Source: Bacteroidales bacterium
GTDB lineage: Bacteria > Bacteroidota > Bacteroidia > Bacteroidales > JAADJA01
Direction: 5' to 3'
NCBI GenBank assembly: GCA_020052415.1
Contig: JAGVPB010000068.1
Location: 54,299 to 118,298, forward strand
Length of the DNA: 64,000 bases
Shown here: piece after piece, positions 10,401-19,530 of the stretch
Layout: each line of letters opens with the position of its first letter
Position numbering within the stretch: position 1 is the stretch's first letter
Notes under the pieces: generated by a model
The model's database searches: none
What the model was told of the DNA's origin: nothing
The model's input: only the letters and a program-made list of their open reading frames with translations
Made by a program: the position numbers and the translations under genes

Positions 10401-12536
10401 TCCCGGATAAGCGGTAATATCGTAAAAACCGGACACATCAGGAGAGGCAAAATAGGGCCCGGCAGTCACTACAACCTGTGTAACATCACCGATATTATAA
10501 GGTAATGATCCGCCGAGAACCACTGTACCAGTAATATGACCGAACGCGAGGTTACCTACCGTCATTGTTACAGGAATAGTAAAAGTACCTACATTCGGAT
10601 TTGAAGCAAAATGGATATTTGCTGTTTTTACTGTACCTGCAATTATATCCAGAGCGTCAAAATTCACCGCCATCTGCATTGTTCCACCCGCGCTTACAGT
10701 TCCTCCGGAAGGATCAATTGCAATCCAGTTCTCAGCAGCTCCCGGGAAAGCAAGTGCATCAATTTCAACACTAGCTCCTAAAGGACCTATATAAGTTAAA
10801 GCACCCGTAACTTTATCCATTGTCATTAATTGTCCGCCACCGGAATAAGCAGCCAGATAGATTTGATCGGATAATGGATCCCAGTTTCCACCCTGTGCAT
10901 AATTCAGGTCGTACCCGAGAGGTCCAAGGTAGGTGGAAGCAGCGGTAGATTTATCAATAATAAATGCTTCATCATTCAATAAATCCCATCCGTACATGGT
11001 TCCGGTTCCGTCAATGGCAATGTCAATAAGACCAGGTATGCCGGTAGATCCTATGAGTGTAAGGGCTCCGGTTGTAAGGTCAATAGTATAAAGATCCGAT
11101 ACTGCAATATCGGTAGTGGAAACGTACATGACCCCAGTTGTCTTGTCGCAAGCCATTCCGGCAATCATTTGGGCTCCCGTAATTCCGGTAATAGGGCCAA
11201 TATATGTTCCAGCTCCGGTTGCAACATCGACGGTATAAAGACTGACATCAGGATAATTTATGACATACATGAATGAAGAATTCACCATATCAAAATCACC
11301 GCCAAAGGGTTGTAATGTTGTCGTTCCGATTGTTGTCAATGTTGCAGGATCATCGGTATCGAAAGTAACGAATAAATAATTGTTCACATCAAATCCGTAA
11401 GCAGTTGATCCTTTTAATAAATCTGATACAATTTTACCATCGCTGATCATCTCAATCTGAGCATTCCATCCTAATGTTCCATCACCGTTATTATCAATAT
11501 CAACAAATTCAGTTGCTGTTCCGAAAGGGTCAACAACAACATCAATTGAAGCTGGTGTAATATCCATAGTTGGAGCCGTCATGGCAAAATTAACTGTAGT
11601 TGTTTGTCCTACAGTAACAGTTGCTGAAGCGGAGGCCGGATTATAGCCAATTTTGGTGCAACTTACATTCCAGGTTCCTACCAAAACGTCGGTCAGTTCA
11701 TAAAATCCGTTGGCAGCTGATGTTGTGGTGTACATACCATTGTTGACACTGATTGACGCACCAGCTATTGGCGCACCGCCTGTGTTTTCAGTGACATATC
11801 CTTCAATGTCGCCATAATCGGGCACTCCAATGATCACGGTATAATCTTCGGCCTCACCGTAATAATAAGCACCGCATGGGTCAGTAAAAGTAGCAGCGTA
11901 AACAGCCATGGCACGCATGGCGTGCTGACCGGGAGTAGCATTTGCAGGGATTGTGACAGCAACATCATATAATGTTCCTATGGCTGCCATGTTATAATCA
12001 GCCAAAATAATTTCATCTGCAGTAAGCAGGTCATCATCATTAAAATCTATCCAGATATTTACATACTGGTTTGCATATCCAGTGGCCATTGAAAATGTAT
12101 GGATGTTACCCGGCATTAAAATTGCGGGACCAAGTCCATAATACTCTGACCATCCAATTCCATTCAAATTGGCACAACCGTTTCCCAGGTTCTGGATCGC
12201 TTCGACTGCAAAATCAGTAAATCCATCACCCTCAGCACAGCCCGTAGTATATGCAGGGGCGCAAAAAGAATCTGTAGCATCAGGGGATGCTCCGCTCTTT
12301 TTCACAAAGGCTGGGGTCAATATTTGTTTCATCTCCCTTTGTTTGATGCTTGCATCCTTTGTCATAGCATTTATTGAAAGGGATGAAACCTGCTGATCTG
12401 CTGGTGTCTTTTGAGGTTTAACTTTAGTTTCCAGCTGACCTTTTAATTTCGGTGAAAGTTCATTCTGCGCAAAAACACCGAATGCCACCATCACAAACGA
12501 AATTAACAGGACGAATAATTTGTAACAGTTTTTCAT
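7404..12536 (-). CDS. Giant multidomain T9SS cargo protein with internal GATase-like domain
   Basis: A 1710-aa secreted protein; the signal peptide is MKNCYKLFVLLISF...VFAQ. An equally possible ATG lies 6 nt upstream at 12542. Order: GEVED (about 88-235); regulatory-like domain (240-325); BACON-like strands; a propeller of repeated TIDLTTGALTLIG-type blades (378-598); BACON-like (600-663); two further regulatory-like domains (665-828); an alpha/beta segment (830-1032) with NIYMEGGDTWAYD that resembles a class I glutamine-amidotransferase-like fold; a fourth regulatory-like domain (1032-1115); a second propeller (1168-1398); BACON-like; two Fn3-like domains; a T9SS sorting domain (1632-1710). 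Residues 1032-1710 closely match the end of the 1664-aa gene upstream. Function is unknown. The architecture points to a cell-surface or released multi-adhesive protein. Confidence 0.85.
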   Translation of the reverse strand: MKNCYKLFVLLISFVMVAFGVFAQNELSPKLKGQLETKVKPQKTPADQQVSSLSINAMTKDASIKQREMKQILTPAFVKKSGASPDATDSFCAPAYTTGCAEGDGFTDFAVEAIQNLGNGCANLNGIGWSEYYGLGPAILMPGNIHTFSMATGYANQYVNIWIDFNDDDLLTADEIILADYNMAAIGTLYDVAVTIPANATPGQHAMRAMAVYAATFTDPCGAYYYGEAEDYTVIIGVPDYGDIEGYVTENTGGAPIAGASISVNNGMYTTTSAANGFYELTDVLVGTWNVSCTKIGYNPASASATVTVGQTTTVNFAMTAPTMDITPASIDVVVDPFGTATEFVDIDNNGDGTLGWNAQIEMISDGKIVSDLLKGSTAYGFDVNNYLFVTFDTDDPATLTTIGTTTLQPFGGDFDMVNSSFMYVINYPDVSLYTVDVATGAGTYIGPITGITGAQMIAGMACDKTTGVMYVSTTDIAVSDLYTIDLTTGALTLIGSTGIPGLIDIAIDGTGTMYGWDLLNDEAFIIDKSTAASTYLGPLGYDLNYAQGGNWDPLSDQIYLAAYSGGGQLMTMDKVTGALTYIGPLGASVEIDALAFPGAAENWIAIDPSGGTVSAGGTMQMAVNFDALDIIAGTVKTANIHFASNPNVGTFTIPVTMTVGNLAFGHITGTVVLGGSLPYNIGDVTQVVVTAGPYFASPDVSGFYDITAYPGTYDVEATLYGYETQTVPGVVVPEGITVPNIDITMPCLYGIVTGTITSVTTGLPIPNATVKLVGTTFQDITGPDGVYEIIVEAGSYDVKVNCVGYASQTAPGVIIGPEATVVQDFSLTDLAGIIYVCDLDPTPMGQALADVIQDFFPDGLVVYETSLTENPLNEEVQSLFLLLGIFANNYVLLESDATLITTWINTYDNRNIYMEGGDTWAYDTWTSLHSYFSLNGIADGSADLSQVDGIGSYWSGNIWNYSGENNWIDHLEAIPPAINVMQNTSAGYYCGVAYDAGTYKTVGASFEITGMNGGPGFNIAVACVMAWFGYPVFTYGTLTGTVTEAGSGSPVAGADITVGGLVSTVTLVDGTYLIEDVLTGTWNVSCFKEGYNPASATVTIVEDQTTTQDFQLTEPQMVVNPLAVAVTLEPNQAMDDYVNISNPGNGPLDWSAGVVVIGEGGSDALFDLQFDWPVGIGGGEAGIECDGNYIYTTKWNGAEFYKYELNGTYIGPFTCGSASAIRDLAYDGTYFYGGAAANQVFEMDFTTQTVVSSFNAPVAVRAIAYNPDEDVFYANNWSEDITKFNSAGANLGSFPVGPVGMDYYGFDYDNMSSGSPYLWGYAQTGTTLNELVQIQLPSGVETGVHVDVGSIAGVGTGIAGGLAITDALVPGFYTLLGTSQNVDIWGLELCESGPVWLTIEPTSGTLAGGTNEDMTLHFDAMDLLPGYYYGEIHFSTNPNVGSPVVDVELHVAGLIPAINLNADYECTDVVLTWEMPSGGTPDSWNVYRDAVLLGNTTVLTYTDEMVDPEVEYGYYITAVYAGEESQPTATETITVPVPADLEAVALEASANVPNENDVTLTWEAPDACLAPDGYNIFRDSEQINTALVTGLNYVDELLVPGFYEYYVTAVYYFGESDPSAPAYVLITGIDVLNAEGFEIFPNPASDKITVKSSSEIENIHVYNNSGQLILDKEVNALQFEINVAQYECGIYFVKVETGEGVILRKITVN

Positions 12537-12737
12537 ACACATAATTTTTAGGTTAATGAATAAATTAATTTATTGTTATTATTTGATTGATTACATACCG
12601 GGCAGTACCAAAAGGTGACATATTGATAAAATAAAAACACTAAATTATACAATAATTAAATAACAAGGATAAATAAAGTATTTTTTTTCATTTCCTCATA
12701 ATAAATTTTAAATTCCGAACCTGGCTTTCAAAAACAC

Positions 12738-12765
12738 CGGAGGCCGGTCTGATGACCGGCCTCCG
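12738..12765 (-). terminator. Rho-independent terminator
   Basis: A perfect 12-bp stem (CGGAGGCCGGTC / GACCGGCCTCCG) with a 4-base loop. On the minus strand it is followed after a few bases by a TTTTT run (12730-12734). It lies 54 bases beyond the stop of the 1664-aa gene, so that gene is probably transcribed separately from the 1710-aa gene. Confidence 0.8.
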
Positions 12766-12819
12766 AAATATTGAATTCATTAATTCAGGCTAAAAAAGCC
12801 GATAAAAAATTTACATGGA

Positions 12820-15800
12820 TTATCTGACCGTAATTTTTCGGGATATATTGCCTTCGGGTGTTGTCAGACCAAGGTAATAAATTCCGCAATCAAGGTTGCT
12901 TACATCCAGGTTATAATACAAAGCATTGATTTTTATTTCCTGTATTAAATTTCCTGAATTATTATAAATCCTGATGCTTTGGATAGCAACACCTGAATTA
13001 ATATTTAAACTATTTGAAACAGGATTTGGATAAACCTGTAATGAACCTGCACTCACTTCTTCAATGCCAACGATCAATACATAGGTCGGATCAGAAGGAT
13101 CAGATTCTCCAAAGTAGTAAACAGCAGTTGCATAATATTCATAGAATCCTGATTCCAGATCCGGATCGGTATAAGTGAGATCAGTAATTAAAGAGGTATT
13201 GATCATTGCGCCGTCCCTGTAAAGATTATAGCCATCCGGTACAAGGCATCCTGCAGGAGCTTCCCATTCAATAATTGCGGAAGTGCCGCTTGCAGTACCA
13301 TCAATAAACGAAATTTCAAGATCCGGAGGTACAGGTACAGTGATAAGTTCGGTGGCTGAAGGCATGGATTCCTCTCCGGCGTAAACAGCTTTAATATAAT
13401 AATCATATTCAGCTTCCGGCATTACCATTTCATCGGTATAGGACATAGTAGTTGAATTCCCGAGCAAAACACCCTCTCTGTAAATATTCCAGCTATCAGG
13501 AGTACCGCCAACCGGCATTTCCCAACCCAGGGTTACATCAGTACATTCGTAATCTGTGATAAGATTAATAGGCGGGATAAGGCCTTCAACGACCATTGTG
13601 ACATCCACGACAGGAGAACCAACATCAGGATCGGTACTGAAATGAATTTCGGCCTGATAAACACCTGGTAGCAAATCGGTGGCATTAAAATGAAGGGTCA
13701 TGTCTTCATTAGCGCCGGCTCCCAGCATACCACCATCAGGTTCAATTGTAAGCCAAACAGGTCCTGCTGTAGTAAGTTCAAGTCCCCAGATATCTACGTT
13801 TTGGGATGTTCCCAACAGGGTATAGAATCCAGGAACTGTGGCATCGGTAATGGCAAGACCTCCCGCAATACCAGTGCCCACGCCAGCGACACTACCAACA
13901 TCAAACTGGACTCCTGTTTCAACACCTGAGGGAAGCTGAATCTGGACAAGTTCATTTAAAGTAACTCCCGTTTGAGCATAACCCCAAAGGTAAGGCGCCC
14001 CATCGCTATATCCGTCATAGGCGAAACCATAATAGTCCGTTCCGATAGGACCACATGGAAAACTACCCAAATTTGAACCTGAACTATTAAACATGGTGAT
14101 GGCATCGCTCCAGTTGTTGCCGTAAAAAACATCGTCATCTTCATTATAAGCCAGAGCCCTGACAGCAATCGGTGCCGTAAATGAACTCACTACAACCTGA
14201 TTGGTGAAATCCATTTCGAAAATCGTGGTGGCTGCAGCTGCACCATAAAAATAGGTTCCATTATAGGCAAGGTCACGGATAGCCCCTGCTGCGCCGCAAG
14301 TAAAAGCTTCAATATAAGTTCCGTTAAGCTCATATCTGTAAAATTCGCTCCCGTTCCATTTGGTGGTATAAATGTAATTACCGTCACATTCTATGCCCGC
14401 TTCGCCGCCTCCAATACCAACCGGCCAGTCAAACTGTAGGTCGAACAGGGCATCTGTGCCATCATCGCCTATAACAACAATGCCTGCGCTCCAGTCAACA
14501 GTTCCCAGACCGGGATTGGAGACATTCACGTAATCATCGAGCAATTGGTTAGGTTCAAGCGTATCATTTACAATGAGAGGTGTTACAACGAATCCGGGTT
14601 CTGTCAGAACAAAATCCTGTGTAGTCGTTTGATTTTCAACTATGGTTACGGAAGCAGTCGCAGGATTGAAGCCTGTTTTGGAACATAACGTATTCCAGGT
14701 TCCGGTTAAAACTCCGGGTATAGAATAGGTTCCATCGGTTCCGGATAATGTATTAAGCAGTCCCACGTTTATCTGTGCACCTTCAATTGGATTACTGTTT
14801 GCAGCGTTGGTTACCGTTCCGGCGAGAGTTCCATAAGCGGGCTCATAGATAAAAATATCATCCAAAAGCCAACCATACCTGATCACACTGCCATCCGTAT
14901 GCAGCCTGAACCGGATTCTCACATTTGAAGTAAGGTAGTCGCTAAGATCAAAGGTTTCGTGCTGCCACCATGTTGCATTGTCAGGTATTTCAGCACCGGT
15001 TCCCCAGATTCCATAGGAATCCTCATCAAAACATATTTCATACGGGGCATTGGCTGTAGGCACATGGTAATTTCCGCTTCCTGTATAGGTTGACAACGGT
15101 AATGGCGTATAATTCAAGCCTCCGTCAGTAGATACTTCAATAATACAATGATCATAATTACCTTCCGTTTTTGCAATTTGCCAGAAATCAAGCCAAACAA
15201 TCGTAGCAGCTGAGAGGTCAATAACCCCGGTTTCGTGGAGAATATTTGTTTGGGTATTACCATAAACATTAATTGCACACTGTGCTCCCGAATGATAATA
15301 AGCATTATTTATGCTCCAGTCGGCATTATTTCCGGATGCATTGTTAAAATAAACAAATCCGCTTTCAAAGTCTTCTACAACAGGTAAAGTCTGAGAACCC
15401 GGATTGGTTAAAAAAGTAAGAGGTCCCGCCCAAAAGCTATAATCACCTCCACCGCAATCATCGCGAACATAAAAATCATAGGGTGAAGCAGAGTTTAATC
15501 CGCTGATGTTATAAGGACTTGTAACTCCTGGATAATTTGGAATTCCTGTTGGTACAAAACCAGACGGTCCAAACTCGACATCAGATAACCCGGAAAAACT
15601 TGTCCAGATAAGATCTGCAGAAGTCATGGTAACATTGATTGCTCCAAGATCAAATGGCTGGGGACATGAGGGTTGAGTTGTAAAGGTGTAAGGACCGGTC
15701 CAGAGGCTTAAATCACCGCCACCGCAGTCATCTCTTACATAGAAGGAATAGTCGGTGACCGCTGAAAGCCCTGTGACATTAAACGGGCTGACAACACCTG

Positions 15801-17814
15801 AATAAGTCGGAATTCCTGTTGGAGGAAATCCGGCAAGACCGAATTCAATGTCGGAGAGGCCGGAAAAACTCGTCCACAACAAATCAGCGGATGTAGCAGC
15901 AATGAATGTTGCACCAAGCGCAATAGGCTGAGGACAGGTCGGCGGCACCTGGACTTTAAGATTGTCAATGAAGAAATCATAGTCTTCGATGTCGTTAACC
16001 AGTCCGTCGTTAGCCCAAAATGCAAAAACGACATCGGCTTGATTGTAACCCAGTAGCGGAATATGCACGGTTTCACCCACATTCGAAACGGGTGTGGATA
16101 CATCCCATGTTTGCAATATGGCCCATGTAGTTCCGGCATCCGGAGATATGAGGAACATCATTTGATCATCCGATCCCATAACTGCAGGATCTGTATTATT
16201 CCAATCAGTCAGTGCTATATCAAAAACCGCTTCATAATCACCTGTAGACAGGTCAAAATGAGGAGTGATGAGCCATTCATGTTTATTGTTAAAATAGATA
16301 TTTACTTTGGGACAATTTGATCCACCGACAACATTTCCAAAAACATCCTGTATCCAAAGACTTGTTCCGATAGATTGAGGTCCGGTTGTGGGATCACCGT
16401 CATCGGCTTCAAGCCAGCAGGCCGGAGGTGGAGCAGCGCCGGTATAGGTTGTAAAATCTTCATAAAATGGCGGAATAATTGTACCACATTCAGTTGAAAA
16501 ATACCAAACCGGGCCGACAGTTTCAAGTTTGCTTGAATTACGGGCAACAACCTGCCAGTAATAAGGGATAGAATAATTCAGGTCTGTTGGTGGATCATAT
16601 AAACCACTGGTTCCTGCAACTGCATTATCAACCACTTTAAGCACAGGAGGATTCACAATATCAAAATACAAATCATAATTTTCAGTCAGTGGACCAAAAT
16701 CCCAGGTTAAATTTGTAGAAATGGCTACATTTAGTGTTCCATTCGCCGGAATCGGATTTAAAGGAGTGCCTGGGGACCCTGCCGGTGGAGGATTAAAAAT
16801 AAAAGTCAAACCCTCAGGAGGAAATACAATTTCACTAAGAGTGCAGGCGGCTGTATTGGTTACCCCGGCAGTTGTAGCATTCCAATCGGTTGTTGTGGTC
16901 CTGTTAAAAAAGTCGGATGAAACACTTCCTCCCAGGCCAACCTGAACCGTTGTACCTGTTGCATTGTTTGTTACAGTACCATAAACTAATTCAATAACAT
17001 TTAAAGTTTCATAAAGCCGGATCTGGAAATTAAGATTATCACCCGTTCCGGATGTCCCATATTTCTTATAACCAATCCATTGAACTACAAGTATGCGATC
17101 GGGTTCAGTGCCAATTGTTTCTATTCTTAATTCTGCTCCGGCCTGTGCCTGAATATCTCTTCCCATAACAGCTATTCTGGACCTAAGGTAATCGGGAGTA
17201 TTAACAGCAACAGAACTTAATGGAGTATAACCACTGGTTGAATTCATATCCATAGAAGGAGACAAAGAGGTTTGACCCAGGGCCATCCATCCATTGTTAT
17301 TGATTCCAAACACATCAAATGTGTAGCCATTATAGTCGAAATTAAAACCTATAGGAAAACCGGGTCCTGTTTTAGTTGTTCCACCTTGTGGAACTGCGGG
17401 ATCAACAAAATACTGATCATCTGAGGTTGCTGTCCCTAATATTGTACCTCCGGTAATTGGACTAAAGGTTCCGTTGGTTTGATCAAATGTGTACACTGAT
17501 ACAGGATCAGAAGGAGAAGGAGTACCATTACCTTTATTAAAATTTTCAATACTTGTAATCCCTAATATTTCTTCTGCTTTAATAATGTAATCCTTATCCT
17601 GCAGGAGTTTAAAATCAATTCCATTTTTTTCCAGGATTTTAAACTGGTCGCTTGTAAATCCAGTTTCGTTAAGAATTTTCATTTGCTCATCGCCAATCTG
17701 GAAATTAACCGGTGCTCTTTCAGCAGAAACATTTTTCTGTGCCTGTACTAAGAGCACCGAGGATGATAATACTATGATCATCATCATCTGCCAAAAAATT
17801 GTAAACTTTTTCAT
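12820..17814 (-). CDS. Giant T9SS cargo protein with MAM/cleaved-adhesin-like and Fn3 domains
   Basis: A 1664-aa secreted protein; signal peptide MKKFTIFWQMMMIIVLSSSVLLVQAQ. A short helical segment (about 45-95) is followed by a beta-rich domain with GFPIGFNFDYNGYTF. Next come an Fn3-like domain, a choice-of-anchor J/cleaved-adhesin-like domain (about 445-618, from FYEDFTTYTG), two near-identical Fn3 repeats (620-798, each with CPQP and LIWTSFSGLSD-type motifs) and a second MAM-like domain (800-985, PVVEDFESGF). The rest repeats the block of the neighbouring genes: regulatory-like (988-1075), propeller (1128-1355), BACON-like, Fn3-like and T9SS sorting domain (1588-1664). Cleaved-adhesin domains in this phylum bind host or matrix proteins and glycans, but the ligand here is unknown. 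Confidence 0.86.
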   Translation of the reverse strand: MKKFTIFWQMMMIIVLSSSVLLVQAQKNVSAERAPVNFQIGDEQMKILNETGFTSDQFKILEKNGIDFKLLQDKDYIIKAEEILGITSIENFNKGNGTPSPSDPVSVYTFDQTNGTFSPITGGTILGTATSDDQYFVDPAVPQGGTTKTGPGFPIGFNFDYNGYTFDVFGINNNGWMALGQTSLSPSMDMNSTSGYTPLSSVAVNTPDYLRSRIAVMGRDIQAQAGAELRIETIGTEPDRILVVQWIGYKKYGTSGTGDNLNFQIRLYETLNVIELVYGTVTNNATGTTVQVGLGGSVSSDFFNRTTTTDWNATTAGVTNTAACTLSEIVFPPEGLTFIFNPPPAGSPGTPLNPIPANGTLNVAISTNLTWDFGPLTENYDLYFDIVNPPVLKVVDNAVAGTSGLYDPPTDLNYSIPYYWQVVARNSSKLETVGPVWYFSTECGTIIPPFYEDFTTYTGAAPPPACWLEADDGDPTTGPQSIGTSLWIQDVFGNVVGGSNCPKVNIYFNNKHEWLITPHFDLSTGDYEAVFDIALTDWNNTDPAVMGSDDQMMFLISPDAGTTWAILQTWDVSTPVSNVGETVHIPLLGYNQADVVFAFWANDGLVNDIEDYDFFIDNLKVQVPPTCPQPIALGATFIAATSADLLWTSFSGLSDIEFGLAGFPPTGIPTYSGVVSPFNVTGLSAVTDYSFYVRDDCGGGDLSLWTGPYTFTTQPSCPQPFDLGAINVTMTSADLIWTSFSGLSDVEFGPSGFVPTGIPNYPGVTSPYNISGLNSASPYDFYVRDDCGGGDYSFWAGPLTFLTNPGSQTLPVVEDFESGFVYFNNASGNNADWSINNAYYHSGAQCAINVYGNTQTNILHETGVIDLSAATIVWLDFWQIAKTEGNYDHCIIEVSTDGGLNYTPLPLSTYTGSGNYHVPTANAPYEICFDEDSYGIWGTGAEIPDNATWWQHETFDLSDYLTSNVRIRFRLHTDGSVIRYGWLLDDIFIYEPAYGTLAGTVTNAANSNPIEGAQINVGLLNTLSGTDGTYSIPGVLTGTWNTLCSKTGFNPATASVTIVENQTTTQDFVLTEPGFVVTPLIVNDTLEPNQLLDDYVNVSNPGLGTVDWSAGIVVIGDDGTDALFDLQFDWPVGIGGGEAGIECDGNYIYTTKWNGSEFYRYELNGTYIEAFTCGAAGAIRDLAYNGTYFYGAAAATTIFEMDFTNQVVVSSFTAPIAVRALAYNEDDDVFYGNNWSDAITMFNSSGSNLGSFPCGPIGTDYYGFAYDGYSDGAPYLWGYAQTGVTLNELVQIQLPSGVETGVQFDVGSVAGVGTGIAGGLAITDATVPGFYTLLGTSQNVDIWGLELTTAGPVWLTIEPDGGMLGAGANEDMTLHFNATDLLPGVYQAEIHFSTDPDVGSPVVDVTMVVEGLIPPINLITDYECTDVTLGWEMPVGGTPDSWNIYREGVLLGNSTTMSYTDEMVMPEAEYDYYIKAVYAGEESMPSATELITVPVPPDLEISFIDGTASGTSAIIEWEAPAGCLVPDGYNLYRDGAMINTSLITDLTYTDPDLESGFYEYYATAVYYFGESDPSDPTYVLIVGIEEVSAGSLQVYPNPVSNSLNINSGVAIQSIRIYNNSGNLIQEIKINALYYNLDVSNLDCGIYYLGLTTPEGNISRKITVR

Positions 17815-18031
17815 TTTAATAAAATTTAGGTGTATATAACTTTGTTGCTGGATAATATTAAACCATTCATTAACAGTTAATTTGCATAATCACATCTTCT
17901 CACTTGACCCTACTAAATTACATCTTTTTTAGATTGACAAAATGGAATTCAATATTTATCAGAAAATAATTTCTCACTAATTTAAATTCAAAGTATTTGA
18001 TCTGTTAACAGAAGCTTTTCAGGAACGATCA

Positions 18032-19450
18032 TTAGCGATTTTTTACGAGTATCTTTGCTTCCATCATATCTCTTATTGCATACCTGATCCCTTCTCTTCC
18101 CAGACCTGAATCTTTCACTCCTCCATAAGGCATGTGATCAACCCTGAACGTGGGAACATCATTGACAATTACACCTCCGACATCAAGGTTGTCAAAAGCC
18201 TGGTTCACCTGGTTAAGGTCATTGGTAAAGATTCCTGCTTGTAATCCAAACCTGCCTTCATTAACCATAGATATTGCGGTCGAAAATTTGTCATAGGATT
18301 CTAAGGTGACCACCGGGCCGAAGATTTCCAGGGAACAGACTTTCATGTCATTTTTGGTATTTGAAAGTACTGTCGGGTGATAAAATGATCCTTCACGCAT
18401 TCCTCCTGCAAGCAATACGGCACCGTCAGCTACTGCCTCATTTACCCATTCTTCAACCCTCTTGGTGTTAGGCTCATCAATCATCACTGAAATTTCTGTA
18501 TCCATAAGCAGGGGATCGCCTGCCTTTAATAATTTTACTTTTTTGACAAATTTTTCTGTAAAATTATTAAAAACAGTTTTGTGAATATAGATGCGTTGAG
18601 CATGAATGCAAACCTGCCCTGAATAAGAGAATCCTGCCACGACACATTTATTAACTGCTGATTCTGTATCAGCCGTTTCTGTGACAATTACAGCAGCGTT
18701 TCCTCCCAGTTCGAGTACTACTTTTTTCTTGCCTGCCTGATTTTTCATTTTCCAACCAACTTCCGGAGAACCGGTAAAACTCAATAATTTGATGCGGTCA
18801 TCGGTGACAAGACGGTTGCCTGTACTCCGATCCATCGGAATAATGCATACTGCTCCTTTGGGTAATACTGTTTCGTTGATAATTGTTGCAAGTTTTAGAG
18901 TAGATAAGGGCGTAAGAGAGGATGGTTTTAAGATAATCGGACAACCGGCAGCAATAGCAGGTGCAATTTTGTGCACAGCAAGGTTTAAAGGAAAATTGAA
19001 AGGAGAGATTCCACCAACTAATCCGATTGGAAAATATTTTACAAGACCTTCTTTATCAACTCCTGCCGGAGTCCAATCCAAATCTAAATATTCTTTTGGC
19101 AGGCGTCTTGATTCTTCCGAGGCTACTATAAAAGTCTGAATTGCTCTGTCAATTTCAGCCAGGGCATATCTCATTGGTTTTGCTGATTCAAGACTAAGAA
19201 TCCGGGCAAATTGTTCCCTCTCGTTTTTTATTACAAAAGCTATTTTTTGTAAAACTTCATATTTCAAATAAGATGGAAGCGCCCGAAGTTCTTTTTCGAT
19301 ACTTTGAGCATGTTTTATAGCAAATTCAAGCTCTTTTACACCCGCAAGCCAGGTTCTTCCGATAATTTCATTATTATATGGATTTCTTATATCCAAAACC
19401 GTATCCGTTTTGAAAAAGCGGCCACCGGTATAAATCTGATATTCTTCCAT
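18032..19450 (-). CDS. NAD(P)-dependent aldehyde dehydrogenase
   Basis: A 472-aa cytoplasmic aldehyde dehydrogenase of normal length for the superfamily. Visible motifs are SPFNFPLNLAVHKIAPAIAA, the nucleotide-binding FTGSPEVG, the general base Glu247 in LELGGN, the catalytic Cys281 in SGQVC, and GGVKDSGLGREG near the end. The C-terminal GLGREGIRYAIRDMMEAK resembles lactaldehyde or glyceraldehyde-3-phosphate (non-phosphorylating) type enzymes, so oxidation of a small hydroxy- or phospho-aldehyde is a reasonable guess. Substrate and cofactor cannot be fixed by eye. It sits alone between two secreted-protein genes, with a terminator hairpin just upstream, and so is probably its own transcription unit. 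Confidence 0.9.
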   Translation of the reverse strand: MEEYQIYTGGRFFKTDTVLDIRNPYNNEIIGRTWLAGVKELEFAIKHAQSIEKELRALPSYLKYEVLQKIAFVIKNEREQFARILSLESAKPMRYALAEIDRAIQTFIVASEESRRLPKEYLDLDWTPAGVDKEGLVKYFPIGLVGGISPFNFPLNLAVHKIAPAIAAGCPIILKPSSLTPLSTLKLATIINETVLPKGAVCIIPMDRSTGNRLVTDDRIKLLSFTGSPEVGWKMKNQAGKKKVVLELGGNAAVIVTETADTESAVNKCVVAGFSYSGQVCIHAQRIYIHKTVFNNFTEKFVKKVKLLKAGDPLLMDTEISVMIDEPNTKRVEEWVNEAVADGAVLLAGGMREGSFYHPTVLSNTKNDMKVCSLEIFGPVVTLESYDKFSTAISMVNEGRFGLQAGIFTNDLNQVNQAFDNLDVGGVIVNDVPTFRVDHMPYGGVKDSGLGREGIRYAIRDMMEAKILVKNR

Positions 19451-19481
19451 AATGCTGAATTTAGTAACGGGTAAAATGAAA

Positions 19482-19504
19482 AAGGGGAGACTTGGCCTCC
19501 CCTT
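19482..19504 (-). terminator. Rho-independent terminator of the LamG-like T9SS gene
   Basis: AAGGGGAG (19482-19489) pairs with CTCCCCTT (19497-19504) around a 7-base loop. On the minus strand the stem runs into TTTTTCATTTT. It lies 27 bases past the stop of the 810-aa gene and separates it from the aldehyde dehydrogenase gene. Confidence 0.78.
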
Positions 19505-19530
19505 CTTCAGAATGAGAATTATTCTTCTGC

